Shown piece after piece: positions 34,018 to 47,010 of a stretch of 64,000 bases of DNA. Location of the stretch: the NCBI GenBank assembly GCA_947172415.1, contig OX359197.1, forward strand, positions 682,001-746,000, written 5' to 3'. This DNA is from Chondrosia reniformis. Its lineage: Eukaryota; Porifera; Demospongiae; Chondrillida; Chondrillidae. Below the pieces are notes generated by a model. That model made no database searches. It was not told the origin of the DNA and was given only the letters and a program-made list of their open reading frames with translations. Made by a program: the position numbers and the translations under genes. Position 1 is the first letter of the stretch, and every line of letters begins with the position of its first letter.

Positions 34018-35866
34018 GTATGATGAGAGATAAGGTATATTTATGTACAAATCAAAATTACTAAAACTGTTTGGAAATGTGTCATACATGTCTGTGAATG
34101 TAGATACCAAGTTTAAGCTTCGTATTTACGGTTTTGACAGAGTTACAGCACTTAATGTACATTTACGTTAATGTATTCTGAGAGATAGGGCAAATGTAAA
34201 GATTTATGAAAATTTCAAATTCTTCTTGGAAATGTTTCATACATGTCTGTGAATGCTGACACCAAATTTGAGCTTCATATCTTTCCATTTGACAGAGTTA
34301 GAGCACCAAATGTACATTAATAGACTGGAATACCAAATTAATGTACGTATAGTGAGAGATAGAGCAAATGTAAAGATTTATGAAAATTTCAAATTCTTCT
34401 TGGAGATGTTTCATTCATGTCTGTGAATGCTGACACCAAGTTTGAGCTTCATATCTTTCCATTTGACAGAGTTAGAGCACCAAATGTACATTAATAGACT
34501 GGAAAACCAAATTAATGTATAGTGAGAGATAGGGCAAATGTAAAGATTTATGAAAATTTCAAATTCTCATTGGAAATGTTTCATACATGTCTGTGAATGC
34601 TGACACCAAGTTTGAGCTTCATATCTTTCCATTTGACAGAGTTAGAGCACCAAATGTACATTTATATACTCGTATACTAAATTAATGTATGGTGAGAGAT
34701 AGGGTAAATGTAAAGATATATGAAAATTTCAAATTCTTCTTGGAAATGTTTCTTTCATGTCTGTGAATGCTGACACCAAGTTTGAGCTTCATATCTTTCC
34801 AGTTGACAGAGTTAGAGCACCAAATGTACATTTATATACTCGTATACTAAATTAATGTATGGTGAGAGATAGGGCAAATGTAAAGATTTATGAAAATTTC
34901 AAATTCTCATTGGAAATGTTTCATACATGTCTGTGAATGCTGACACCAAGTTTGAGCTTCATATCTTTCCATTTGACAGAGTTAGAGCACCAAATGTACA
35001 TTAAAAGCCAGGAATACCAAATTAATGTATGGTGAGAGATAGAGCTAATGTAAAGATTTATGAAAATTTCAAATTCTTCTTGGAAATGTTTCATACATGT
35101 CTGTGAATGCTGACACCAAGTTTGAGCTTCATATCTTTCCATTTGACAGAGTTAGAGCACCAAATGTACATTTATATACTCGTATACTAAATTAATGTAC
35201 GTATGGTGAGAGATAGGGCAAATGTAAAGATTTATGAAAATTTCAAATTCTCATTGGAAATGTTTCATACATGTCTGTGAATGCTGACACCAAGTTTGAG
35301 CTTCATATCTTTCCATTTGACAGAATTAGAGCACCAAATGTACATTTATATACTCGTATACTAAATTAATGTATGGTGAGAGATAGGGCAAATGTAAAGA
35401 TTTATGAAAATTTCAAATTCTTCTTGGAAATGTTTCATACATGTCTGTGAATGCTGACACCAAGTTTGAGCTTCATATCTTTCCATTTGACCGAGTTAGA
35501 GCACCAAATGTACATTAATATACTGGAATACCAAATTAATGTATAGTGAGAGATAGGGCAAATATAAAGATTTATGAAAATTTCAAATTCTCATTGGAAA
35601 TGTTTCATACATGTCTGTGAATGCTGACACAAAGTTTGAGCTTCATATCTTTCCATTTGACAGAATTTGAGCACCAAACGTAAATTTATATACTGGAATA
35701 CCAAATTAACGTATGGTGAGAGATAGGGCAAATGTAAAGATTAATGAAAATTTCAAATTCTCATTGGAAATGTTTCATACATGTATTTGAATGCTGACAT
35801 TAAGTTTGAGCTTCATATCTTTCCATTTGACAGAGCTACAGCACTCTAATGTACATTAAATTTCTA
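34018..35866. repeat. 170-bp satellite, block 3 (subfamily B)
   Basis: About 11 monomers. Monomers flanking the spacers are more diverged than central ones, as expected for array edges. Confidence 0.95.
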
Positions 35867-36931
35867 CTATACGACCTTAAATGTGTAGCATATATATCGT
35901 GCGATACTATAATGCAAATTATCGGCATACGAAGTTAAAATGTTTTGACATGAATGGGGCAACTAGAAACACATAGGGACAGTGCAGAACGCAGCTGTCA
36001 GAAGGTCTTTACATAGAGGCATGTAGCCATTATGCTATTACTGCAATTGAGATTGAGTGTGGCTGGTTATACCAGTTTACGTTCATATCGGAACACCTCT
36101 CGCTAAAATCGTTTCTACATGGGACCAGAAAAGTTGGCCTCCTCCGCCAATCAAGACACTTACAGGATTCTATCCAATTTTCCCAATTTCTAGATGCACC
36201 ACGAATATTGGATATACCTTTGAAATGGCTTGGAACGATGCACTCATCCCGAATTAACTTGATATAATTTGACTACATTTTTCTCGCAAATACCCTATTC
36301 TTAAGTATGGAATTGCGCCAACCACAACCGTTTTCTTTCGAAATTTTGTGGTTTAAATAGAGTCAAAAAACCTTATAAAGTAGGCCTACCTGGACACATC
36401 TCTATGGTGGTAGCGGTTCCCATAGGGGTTGGTAGCGCTTAGACTCTGAAGCTGTCTCCTAATCGGTTGGTGCCATAGAGACGTGCTCACCAATAATCCG
36501 GATTTCGGGGGGGTTCCACGTAATGTGGGATTGGCATCTGATATCTTTAAGGATTCATATGAGTCGGCCATATCGAGAAGAACTGGTTCTTCTCACGCAA
36601 GTGACACCCAAAGCTCAACTCGGCAGAGCGTTACCACCGATCCCGGCCTCTGAGCGTCGTGGATGGTAGCGTTCGGTATGGTCCAACTTTTTTTCTTTGG
36701 AGTTTCGTTGGCCGTCGATCGGCAAAATTTCACTTTAACGACATCCATATAATATATGTGGATAGATACTGCTTCAACAACAATCAAGTACTACACAGTG
36801 CATATCCATGTGTATAAGAAATTTTTCAAAGAGTTCTATTTTTTTTAGAAATATATACAGTACCGCATTTTCACTCTTACACCTACTATAGGTCGGCCAT
36901 TTATAGTATTACGCAATTTGAGTTTAGTTAA
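35867..36931. repeat. 1.06-kb spacer element, copy 3
   Basis: Offset from copy 1 is 7584 bp; near identical. The RNA-like part is 36399-36694. Confidence 0.9.
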
Positions 36932-39817
36932 TGTATGATGAGATATAAGGTATATTTATGTACAAATCAAAATTTCTAAAACTGTTTGGAAATGTGTCAT
37001 ACATGTCTGTGAATGTAGATACCAAGTTTAAGCTTCGTATTTACGGTTTTGACAGAGTTGCAGCACTTAATGTACATTTACGTTAATGTACGTATGATGA
37101 GAGATAGGGCAAATGTAAAGATTTATGAAAATTTCATATTCTTCTTGGAAATGTTTCATACATGTCTGTGAATGCTGACACCAAATTTGAGCTTCATATC
37201 TTTCCATTTGACAGAGTTAGAGCACCAAATGTACATTAATAGACTGGAATACCAAATTAATGTACGTATAGTGAGAGATAGAGCAAATATAAAGATTTAT
37301 GAAAATTTCAAATTCTTCTTGGAAATGTTTCATTCATGTCTGTGAATGCTGACACCAAGGTTGAGCTTCATATCTTTCCATTTGACAGAGTTAGAGCACC
37401 AAATGTACATTTATATACTGGAATACCAAATTAATGTATAGTGAGAGATAGGGCAAATGTAAAGATTTATGAAAATTTCAAATTCTCATTGGAAATGTTT
37501 CATACATGTCTGTGAATGCTGACACCAAGTTTGAGCTTCATATCTTTCCATTTGACAGAGTTAGAGCACCAAATGTACATTAACAGACTGGAATACCAAA
37601 TTAATGTATAGTGAGAGATAGGGTATATAAATGTAAAGATTTATGAAAATTTCAAATTCTTCTTGGAAATGTTTCTTTCATGTCTGTGAATGCTGACACC
37701 AAGTTTGAGCTTCATATCTTTCCATTTGACAGAGTTAGAGCACCAAATGTACATTAATAGACTGGAATACCAAATTAATGTATAGTGAGAGATAGTGCAA
37801 ATGTAAAGATTTATGAAAATTTCAAATTCTTCTTGGAAATGTTTCATACATGTCTGTGAATGCTGATACCAAGTTTGAGCTTCATATCTTTCCATTTGAC
37901 AGAGTTAGAGCACCAAATGTACATTAAAAGACTGGAATACCAAATTAATGTATAGTGAGAGATAGGGCAAATGTAAAGATTTATGAAAATTTCAAATTCT
38001 TCTTGGAAATGTTTCATACATGTCTGTGAATGCTGACACCAAGTTTGAGCTTCATATCTTTCCATTTGACAGAGTTAGAGCACCAAATGTACATTAACAG
38101 ACTGGATTACCAAATTAATGTATAGTGAGAGATACGTAGGGTATATAAATGTAAAGATTTATGAAAATTTCAAATTCTTCTTGGAAATGTTTCTTTCATG
38201 TCTGTGAATGCTGACACCAAGTTTGAGCTTCATATCTTTCCATTTGACAGAGTTAGAGCACCAAATGTACATTAATAGACTGGAATACCAAATTAATGTA
38301 TAGTGAGAGATACGTAGGGCAAATGTAAAGATTTATGAAAATTTCAAATTCTTCTTGGAAATGTTTCATACATGTCTGTGAATGCTGATACCAAGTTTGA
38401 GCTTCATATCTTTCCATTTGACAGAGTTAGAGCACCAAATGTACATTAAAAGACTGGAATACCAAATTAATGTATAGTGAGAGATAGGGCAAATGTAAAG
38501 ATTTATGAAAATTTCAAATTCTTCTTGGAAATGTTTCATTCATGTCTGTGAATGCTGATACAAAGTTTGAGCTTCATATCTTTCCATTTGACAGAGTTAG
38601 AGCACCAAATGTACATTAATAGACTGGAATACCAAATTAATGTATAGTGAGAGATAGGGCAAATGTAAAGATTTATGAAAATTTCAAATTCTTCTTGGAA
38701 ATGTTTCATACATGTCTGTGAATGCTGACACCAAGTTTGAGCTTCATATCTTTCCATTTGACAGAATTAGAGCACCAAATGTACATTTATATACTCGTAT
38801 ACTAAATTAATGTATAGTGAGAGATAGGGCAAATGTAAAGATTTATGGAAATTTCAAATTCTCATTGGAAATGTTTCATATATGTCTGTGAATGCTGACA
38901 CCAAGTTTGAGCTTCATATCTTTCCATTTGACAGAGTTAGAGCACCAAATGTACATTAATAGACTGGAAAACCAAATTAATGTATAGTGAGAGATAGGGC
39001 AAATGTAAAGATTTATGAAAATTTCAAATTCCCATTGGAAATGTTTCATACATGTCTGTGAATGCTGACACCAAGTTTGAGCTTCATATCTTTCCATTTG
39101 ACAGAGTTAGAATACCAAATGTACATTAATAGACTGGAATACCAAATTAATGTACGTACGTAGGGCAAATTTGAGTAGATATCAAAATTTGCAAAACTCA
39201 TTGGATACCTTTCATACCTCTCTGTGAATACTGAGATAGAGTTTCAGATCCATATCTCTTCATTTGGAAGAGCTAGAGCCATAAATGTTCTTAAAATTAC
39301 TGCTATACAAAGTTAATGTATGGTGAGAGATAGAGCAAATTTGAGTAGATATCAAAATTTGCAAAACTCTATGAAAACCTTTCATACATCTCTGTGAATA
39401 TTGAGATAGAGTTTCAGATTCATATCTCTTCATTTGGAAGAGTTACAGCACTTAATGTACTTTAAATTACTGCAATATGAAGTTAATGTACGTATGGTGA
39501 GAGATAGGGCAAATTTGAGTAGATATTAAAATTTGCAAAACTCATTGGATACCTTTCATACATCTCTGTAAATACTGAGATAGAGTTTCAGATTCATATC
39601 TCTTCATTTGGAAGAGTTAGAGCCATAAATGTTCTTAAAATTACTGCTATACAAATTTAATGAATGGTGAGAGATAGGGCAAATTTGAGTAGATATCAAA
39701 ATTCGCAAAACTCAATGAAAACCTTTCATACATCTCTATGAATATTGAGATAGAGTTTCAGATTCATATCTCTTCATGTGGAAGAGTTACAGCACTATAA
39801 TGTACATTAAATTTCTA
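36932..39817. repeat. 170-bp satellite, block 4 (B, then A)
   Basis: Subfamily B monomers up to about 39150, then subfamily A to the last spacer. The domain therefore has A-type monomers at both outer ends and B-type inside. Confidence 0.95.
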
Positions 39818-40881
39818 CTATACGACCTTTAATGGTGTAGCATTTATATCGTGCGATACTATTATGGAAATTATCGGCATACCAAGTTAAAATGATTTGA
39901 TATGAATGGGGCAACTAGAAACATGCAGTGACAGTCCAGAACGCAGCTATCAGAAGGTCTTTATATAGAGGCAGGTAGCCATTATACTATTACAGCAATT
40001 GAGATTGAGTGTGGCTGGTTATACTAGTTTACGTTCATATCGGAACACCTCTCGCTAAAATGGTTTCTACATGGGAACAGAAAAGTAGTTCTCCTCCGCC
40101 AATCAAGACACTTACAGGATTCTATCCATTTTTCCCAGTTTCTAGATGAACCACAAATACTGGATATGCCTTTAAAATGGCTTGGAACGATGCACTGATC
40201 CCGAATTAACTTGATATAATTTGACTACATTTTTCTCGCAAATACCCTATTCTTAAGTATGGAATAGCGCCAACCACAATCGTTTCCTTTTGAAATTTTG
40301 TTGTTTAAATAGAAGCGCAAAACCTTATAAAGTAGGCCTACCTGGACACATCTCTATGGTGGTAGCGGTTCCCATAGGGGTTGGTAGCGCTTAGACTCTG
40401 AAGCTGTCTCCTAATCGGTTGGTGCCATAGAGACGTGCTCATCAATAATCCGGATTTCGGGGGGGTTCCACGTAATGTGGGATTGGCATCTGATATCTTT
40501 AAGGATTCATATGAGTCGGCCATATCGAGAAGAACTGGTTCTTCTCACGCAAGTGACACCCAAAGCTCAACTCGGCAGAGCGTTACCACCGATCCCGGCC
40601 TCTGCATGAGCGTCGTGGATGGTAGCGTTCGGTATGGTCCAACTTTTTTTCTTTGGAGTTTCGTTGGCCGTCGATCGGCAAAATTTCACTTTAACGACAT
40701 CCATATAATATATGTGGATAAATACTGCTTCAACAACAATCAAGTACTACACAGTGCATATCCATGTGTATAAGAAATCTTTCAAAGAGTTCTAATTTAC
40801 AGAAATATATGAAGTACCGTATTTCACTCTTATACCTACTCAAGGTCGGCCATTTATAGTATTACGCAATTGGGGTTAGCT
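39818..40881. repeat. 1.06-kb spacer element, copy 4 (diverged first half)
   Basis: The first half (39818-40330) has many substitutions relative to copies 1-3, but 40335-40770 is almost unchanged apart from a 4-base insertion. After 40885 the sequence passes into the kinase upstream block, the far side of the split third copy. Confidence 0.88.
40351..40650 (+). ncRNA. Candidate structured RNA in spacer copy 4
   Basis: Same TATA box, inverted pair, hairpin and T-run as in copies 1-3. It is preserved here although the neighbouring half of the spacer has drifted, which is the best hint of constraint (or of recent gene conversion). Confidence 0.35.
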
Positions 40882-40884
40882 AAT

Positions 40885-41160
40885 GTACGTATATACAACC
40901 AAAACCACGCGTAGGAAAAGATGCATTTATATAGACTGACATGCATGAATTGTATCATGAAAACCTTCAATTCTCCACTATGGATTAGATTTTGGCTTGT
41001 ATAATATATAGGTTTCGCTGGAGAAAGCTATATTTTAATATTCTCTTTTGAATTCTCTTGAATTCAATTAAAAATACCTCAATATGGAAATTATGATTTT
41101 GATCAATATTATACAATGATTCAAGTCTGTTAATGTTGGTATTTAAATGTCCGTCTTCTC
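40885..41160. other. Kinase-Arb2 upstream block, third copy (promoter half only)
   Basis: Matches 17311-17580 and 25510-25776 (GCGTAGGAAAAGATG onward), but the kinase it should precede is 14.7 kb away at 26137. The satellite domain separates the two. Confidence 0.75.
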
Positions 41161-44100
41161 CTAATTCCTTGTTTTGGACTTTCTCTTCTTTTTGATGAAA
41201 GACTTTATGCGTGGGAGAAGTTTTCTTCTCAGAATTGTCATTTGTTCCGGGTCCTTGGTCAGTGGTAGAAATATAGTGCATATACTACCAATGATCAGCA
41301 TGATAAACACAATCAAGATGGGAATTTCTGTAAAAATGGAGGAGATAGTAATGAGCTACCTACCTAGTTCCTTCATATATCTTTATATAGAAAATTGAGT
41401 TATCAATCACATGCAAGTAGCTATATTTTAAGGATATCACGTTTCTCTATTATAAGTGTTTTATTATGTTAATAGCATTAAAAGTCAGTCATTTTGTGTT
41501 AAAACCCCAAGAAAAATGAAATACAGTACTTTAGGGTTGGTTGTCCAGACCGGATATTGCAATCGGTAACTTGCAACTACCAATTAAACAAACTTTCCCA
41601 CTAGAATGACATCACCATACATGCATGCAACGATAACCTTTTACAATTACCAATTATAATGTCCTGCCAGGTGAACCAACCCAAAACCTACTGTATATAC
41701 AAATACTTCACTAAAATGCATACTTTACTGACAAGTGTATATAGTCTTGCTGATATTGCTATGTAAGGAAATACATCAGTTAAAAGAGTATTGCATCACA
41801 TTGTGAAATTTAAGATTGATTTCATATTTCTGAAAGAACAATCAATGTCTTTACAATATCAGATTGTACCTGGAGCACTCTCTTGAAGAGATGTAAATGT
41901 GAATATGCCACTTATAGATGCAAGCCTACCAACTCCTGCTAAAATGCCAAATGCAGTCGATCTACGTACAAAAATAAAAAATATTAACACACAGCATTAA
42001 TACTATGTATCTACACACAGCAATAGTACAATTAATACTATCTACACACAGCAATAGTACAATTAATACTACGTATCTACACACAGCAATACTACAATTA
42101 TTAATACTATCTACACACAGCAATAGCACAATTATTAATACTATCTACATTGCAATAGTACAATTATTAATACTATCTACACACAGCAATAGTACAATTA
42201 CTAATACTATCTACACACAGCAATAGCACAATTATTAATACTATCTACACACAGCAATAGTACAATTATTAATACTATCTACACACAGCAATAGTACAAT
42301 TATTAATACTATCTACACACAGCAATACTACAATTATTAATACTATCTACACACAGCAATAGTACAATTATTAATACTATCTACACACAGCAATACTACA
42401 ATTACTAATACTATCTACACACAGCAATAGTACAATTATTAATACTATCTACACACAGCAATACTACAATTACTAATACTATCTACACTACAATAGTACA
42501 ATTATTAATACTACCTACACACAGCAATAGTACAATTACTAATACTATCTACACACAGCAATACTACAATTATTAATACTATCTACACACAAAAATAGTA
42601 CAAATATACACAGTGACACAGTATTAATATCAATGCAATACCAAATATACACTTACCTAACATCGGTAGGGAATCCGTCTACCGACATGATGTCCAGTGC
42701 ATTCCAGCCCACAATACTGAAGCCACTGAAGAGGCAGGAGAGAATTACAACTGTACTCTCCACTGGGGGCAGGAACCAGATGAAGAAGACACTCAGTCCA
42801 GAGATCAACATGGACACCACTGGAAAGCAGAGCGGGAATAGAAACAGGATTAACAAACTGAAATATCTCATAAAATATTATCCAAGAAACTAAAACAGAC
42901 TGAAAAGCATTAAGAAGAATGAAAATGAAAAGTAGGTTGCTATGGTTGCGTGCACTAACTCAGTTGAAATCTCTCCCCCACTATATTGATGGTGAGCAGT
43001 CCGATGAGGGTACCCGGAGCATTAGCTAAGGTGCTGTACACAGAGTCCAGATACGGTTTTGTACAGGAGTCTCCAGAAGATGTGAAATTGGAGTTCTGTC
43101 CTACATTGGTGCAGTTTAATACGCACGATGTATTTGACTGTCCCTGTAACCTCTGAAAGTACCCAGGAAACCAAATCACCAAACCATAATACCTGCAGCA
43201 CCAAAATGTAGAAAACTACCATCAAAAGCACGTACGTTCATGCACTCACAAAAGATCAAGAAGAAGAAAAAGATTCCTAGGGTCTCTGATGAAGGGTGGA
43301 ATTCCCAGAAACAGCTGTCTGGGAATTCCACCCTTCATCAGTGACCCTGGAAATCTTTGTATTTTTTGATCTTCTGCGAATCCTTGGCTCGTTGTTATGT
43401 TATGTTAAGTGTACATCCAAAGCAGCTAGAAATATTAAAAATTTTCTACAAAAATGGTGAAGATGTAGGGATGGTATATACAAAAACTACAGAAACAAGA
43501 AGTGGTGTTATACAGTCTTCCTCACCCATATGACAGTGTCCAGTATATTAGAATCATTATTATTGTCATTCGCAGTAGACTTCTATGAAACAGTTTTATA
43601 AATCCCAGGAGCCCCTATATAATACATATACGTACACACATGTATATACGTGACATTGTAAATATACGTACATATATACACTGTAAATACATATATAAAT
43701 ACTGTATATATGTACATATAAAGAGGTGCATGGAGTATCAGCTTCCACCAGTTACATCCAACTACTCTCCTTCCTCTCTATAAGGTAATCTCCTCCCTCC
43801 TCCTCACAAGGTACCATCCTCCCTCCTCACAAGGTACCATCCTCCTCCCTCCCTCCTCACAAGGTACCCTCCTCCCTCCCTCCCTCCTCACAAGGTACCA
43901 TCCTCCCTCCTCACAAGGTACCATCCTCCCTCCTCACAAGGTACCATCCTCCTCCCTCCCTCCTCACAAGGTACCCTCCTCCCTCCCTCCCTCCTCACAA
44001 GGTACCATCCTCCCTCCCTCCTCACAAGGTACTATCCTCCCTCCCTCCCTCCTCATAAGGTACCATCCTCCTTCCTCACAAGGTACCATCCTCCCTCCCT

Positions 44101-46632
44101 CCTCATAAGGTACCATCCTCCCTCCTCACAAGGTACCCTCCTCCCTCCTCCCTCCTCACAAGGTGATCTCCTCCCTCCTCCCTCCTCACAAGGTACCCTC
44201 CTCCCTCCTCCCTCCTCACAAGGTACCTTCCTCCCTCCTCCCTCCTCACAAGGTACCCTCCTCCCTCCTTCCTCCTCAAAAGGTACCATCCTCCTCACAA
44301 GGTACCCTCCTCCCTCCCTCCTCACAAGGTAATCTCCTCCCTCCTCCCTCCTCACAAGGTACCATCCTCCCTCCTCCCTCCCTTTCTATAAGGTACACGC
44401 CTCCCTCCCTCTCTATAAGGTACACGCCTCCCTCCCAACGAGGTGATACTACATACTGTCTGCCCATTTCCATTCACAGTGTTTATTCATATGTAGCTTG
44501 ATTACAGTTTTGAGTTTCTGAGGAATGCTCTTGCACATGTTGGCTGCCTTTGCAGTCCAGCTAGATGAAGGCTTGACTTCCTCCTCTTCGTCAATAAAGC
44601 TTTTTGAAATAGTTTCATATCCAGATTTGTAATCCTCCGGCTCCTCTGGAAAGAAGAAATCTACTGGTAGTTCCTTTCTGTTTCTCCTACAGCAGGAGAA
44701 TATATTGTTTATCTTTCTTATTCGAAGGAGGATTCTTCTAGCTTTATCCTTTCCTCCTCGCTAAAGGGAAGACATATACAACATGTTATATGAATGCATA
44801 TATATATATATACCTTAAAGCTACAATTGTATGCATGTGAGAAATTTATGTAATTTTGGTCTCTAAACAAATTTATATGCTTTTTAATTATGTGTCTTTG
44901 TCTATCAAGATTAAGCAACATTTTTTATTACTGCCGGTACAAGAGAATTAAAAAGTGCATGATGGATATGAATAACAACTTAAGCATGTACAAGTGAAGT
45001 ATCATATTTCAAGCAAACAGTGTTTCCTGTAAATTCCATATGGTACTTCTACACGCAGCAGCCATTGGTACTAGCAGTACAGGTGGATTTGTTAATTTAT
45101 TAAAACTACCTAATAACTGGAATCTAATTATATGGTCTTTTATAACTTATTCTGAGCATTAACAAATTTGACTTGCACTAGGAATATGTTAGACAAGTAA
45201 TATTACATACAGTACAAGTAGTTACATATGGAGATGTGGTCTATCACTGTCTTTTGGCTTCCTCAAAAACAGGAGAATTAGCAAGCAATAGGAAGGTCCC
45301 AAAGAAGACAAAAAGATACCTACTGGTACCTACTGGTTAGTTTCACATGCTATAGAGATATCATCAGTCTAAGGTTTACACATATAGATAATATATAATA
45401 TAATTGAGTTACGTAAACTTCTGCCACTATTACACAACATACTCCAGTGATTGAGCAATTCTTACTTGGTAGTGCCAAGCTGGACTTTCTGGCATACAAA
45501 TGAGAAAGAGAGCCCCGGAGAGAGCAGGAACAGTACAGAGCATTACAAACACTCTCCAGTTCCTCAGAACGACAGCTCCAAGTGAAGCTGATATGGAACA
45601 TGGCTCCCTCAGGACTACCAGAGCTAGTATGGCTGTCAGGATCTGCCCAAAAGACCAGAATGTGGCCAGGATGATGACAAAGGGACCCTTTCTTTTTGGA
45701 GTAAAGAATTCATAAAAATAGGAGAACACTACAGGAAATGATCCTCCAACTCTACAGGAAGTGAGGAAAATGGAAAAATGTATCCATTAGAACTAATTGT
45801 GATGCTAATTGTAACAGTCACCAACTGGACTACAATCTGGGTTAAGTATGTGCAATGTATGTACACAGTAAATGTAGACAGCAAACCATATTTGCGCTAA
45901 CAAGCTACAGATGTCTGTGGTTACGTAATATGCATGATTGCATTATTCGGGAATGCGTGTATAGAAGACTTCGGTCACGGGATTGAAACTCTAAGTTTTC
46001 ACTTATATACCGTAGAACAGGTTTATTATATTATAAATCAAATTAATCAAACGGGACACGTAAATACAAAAAGCAGTTCCCAAAACACCCATCGCATATA
46101 TAAGAGTGTATTTGGAAGCACACGCAGCGTGTGTAATAGTATAATGTCAAGGTTTCAAGCTAACGACTCTCCCAACTTACCCAATTCCGCTTATTAGTCT
46201 AAAGAAGAGAAATAATCCAAAGTTTGGCATAAAAGCGGAAATGAGGCCGGCAAAGCCGTTAATGAGGAGAGAGTTGATCAGAGAGGTCTTGCGACCTACC
46301 GCATCGGACCAGCTGCCCCAAAATAGGCCCCCAATCATCATGCCCACGAATATGACTGACTCCACCGCTCCTTCGGACACATCACCCAGCTGAAGATCGT
46401 ACTTTGCCGCCGGAACCACAAAAGATACCATGAGAATCTCAACTGAATCTGACGCTATTCCCCAACCGGCTACAACAACCAGTATAAAGTGAAAGAACCC
46501 GTATCCGGTGGTTTCTAACGCTTCGTGATATATTCTGTCACTATTCGACTGTACTTTATTAACTGAACTCTCTTTGGGAGCATTAAAAAGCAGCTCCCGA
46601 GTTTCTTCAGACTCCGAATTCGAAGAGGCCAT
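41161..46632 (-). CDS. MFS transporter, SV2/SVOP-like, 578 aa
   Basis: Eight exons in continuous phase: 46181-46632, 45466-45751, 44506-44760, 43526-43614, 42960-43192, 42657-42819, 41870-41961, 41161-41327. Exon 1 gives an acidic cytosolic N-terminus, then spans 1-4 with the MFS loop motif GSWSDAVGRKT and RLISGIG. Exon 2 covers spans 5-6 (GGSFPVVFSYFYEFF, then PESPAWHYQ). Exon 3 is a long charged cytosolic loop (EEPEDYKSGYET, DEEEEVKP), as in SVOP/SV2 proteins. Exon 4 begins span 7 (SLLRMTIIIMILIYW). Exon 5 carries the large luminal loop with several cysteines and NTSC/NFTS glycosylation sites. Exons 6-8 give spans 8-12 and a basic tail. Substrate unknown; organic ion/solute transport is the family expectation. 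Introns hold two minisatellites and a hammerhead palindrome. Confidence 0.92.
42003..42600. repeat. 34-bp minisatellite in MFS intron 6
   Basis: About 18 units of CTACACACAGCAATAGTACA followed by ATTATTAATACTAT, with regular AGTACA/ACTACA switches. Lies between exon 7 (from 41961) and exon 6 (42657). Confidence 0.95.
43279..43356 (+). ncRNA. Hammerhead-like motif in palindromic form, MFS intron 4
   Basis: Plus strand holds CTGATGA, stem II with GGG/CCC, GAAACAGCTGTC, then runs straight into the reverse complement of the same stem. The result is a near-perfect inverted repeat centred on AGCT. The plus-strand core is complete; the minus half lacks GAAA. Probably two elements joined tail to tail. 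Confidence 0.55.
43780..44445. repeat. CT-rich minisatellite in MFS intron 3
   Basis: Units of CCTCCCTCCTCACAAGGTACCAT with lengths from about 19 to 31 bp, in blocks such as 43796-43995 and 44100-44370. One strand is almost pure pyrimidine (CCTCC) between GGTACC islands, so it could form triplex or H-DNA. It ends about 60 bp from exon 3. Confidence 0.95.
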
Positions 46633-47010
46633 TTTTATTTACACCCCTCGATTTGGTGGAAATGATTATATGCTAGTGTTATACATACATTAAAGAGATA
46701 CACCACGCAAGTACAGATCAGATTTCTGATAAAAGTCAAAGATACATATTATGTCAATTTTAATATTCAATTCAGACTCCTTCAACTTTGTTTATGATTA
46801 ACCAGTTCCTTATTCTTACCGAGTTACTAATGAGATTGCATCTAATTAACAACTACAGTATACCCTTATAAGAGTACAAAAACACATGCATATATTAACC
46901 TATATATACAGTTACTGTAGTGAGTTATAATTGATATGACACATGACGTAGTGAGTGAAAAGAATGTAAACTAGCTAATGCTTTCAAAGCTACCGATAAG
47001 ATGGACTGTC
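46633..47010. other. Intergenic, MFS promoter side
   Basis: Separates the MFS start (46632) from the end of ceramide synthase A (47011). AT-rich; it must hold the MFS promoter and the ceramide synthase A 3' UTR. No distinct signal seen. Confidence 0.4.

Noticed and set aside
29739-39097. Recurring 73-codon frames (MERYEAQTWCQHSQT...)
   Set aside because: Each spans parts of two satellite monomers; the frame recurs only because the 170-bp unit does, and there is no start context or splice support.
44053-44501. Frames with EEGGGRRVPC or SSLLPPHKVP repeats
   Set aside because: Translation of the CT-rich intronic minisatellite between MFS exons 3 and 4.
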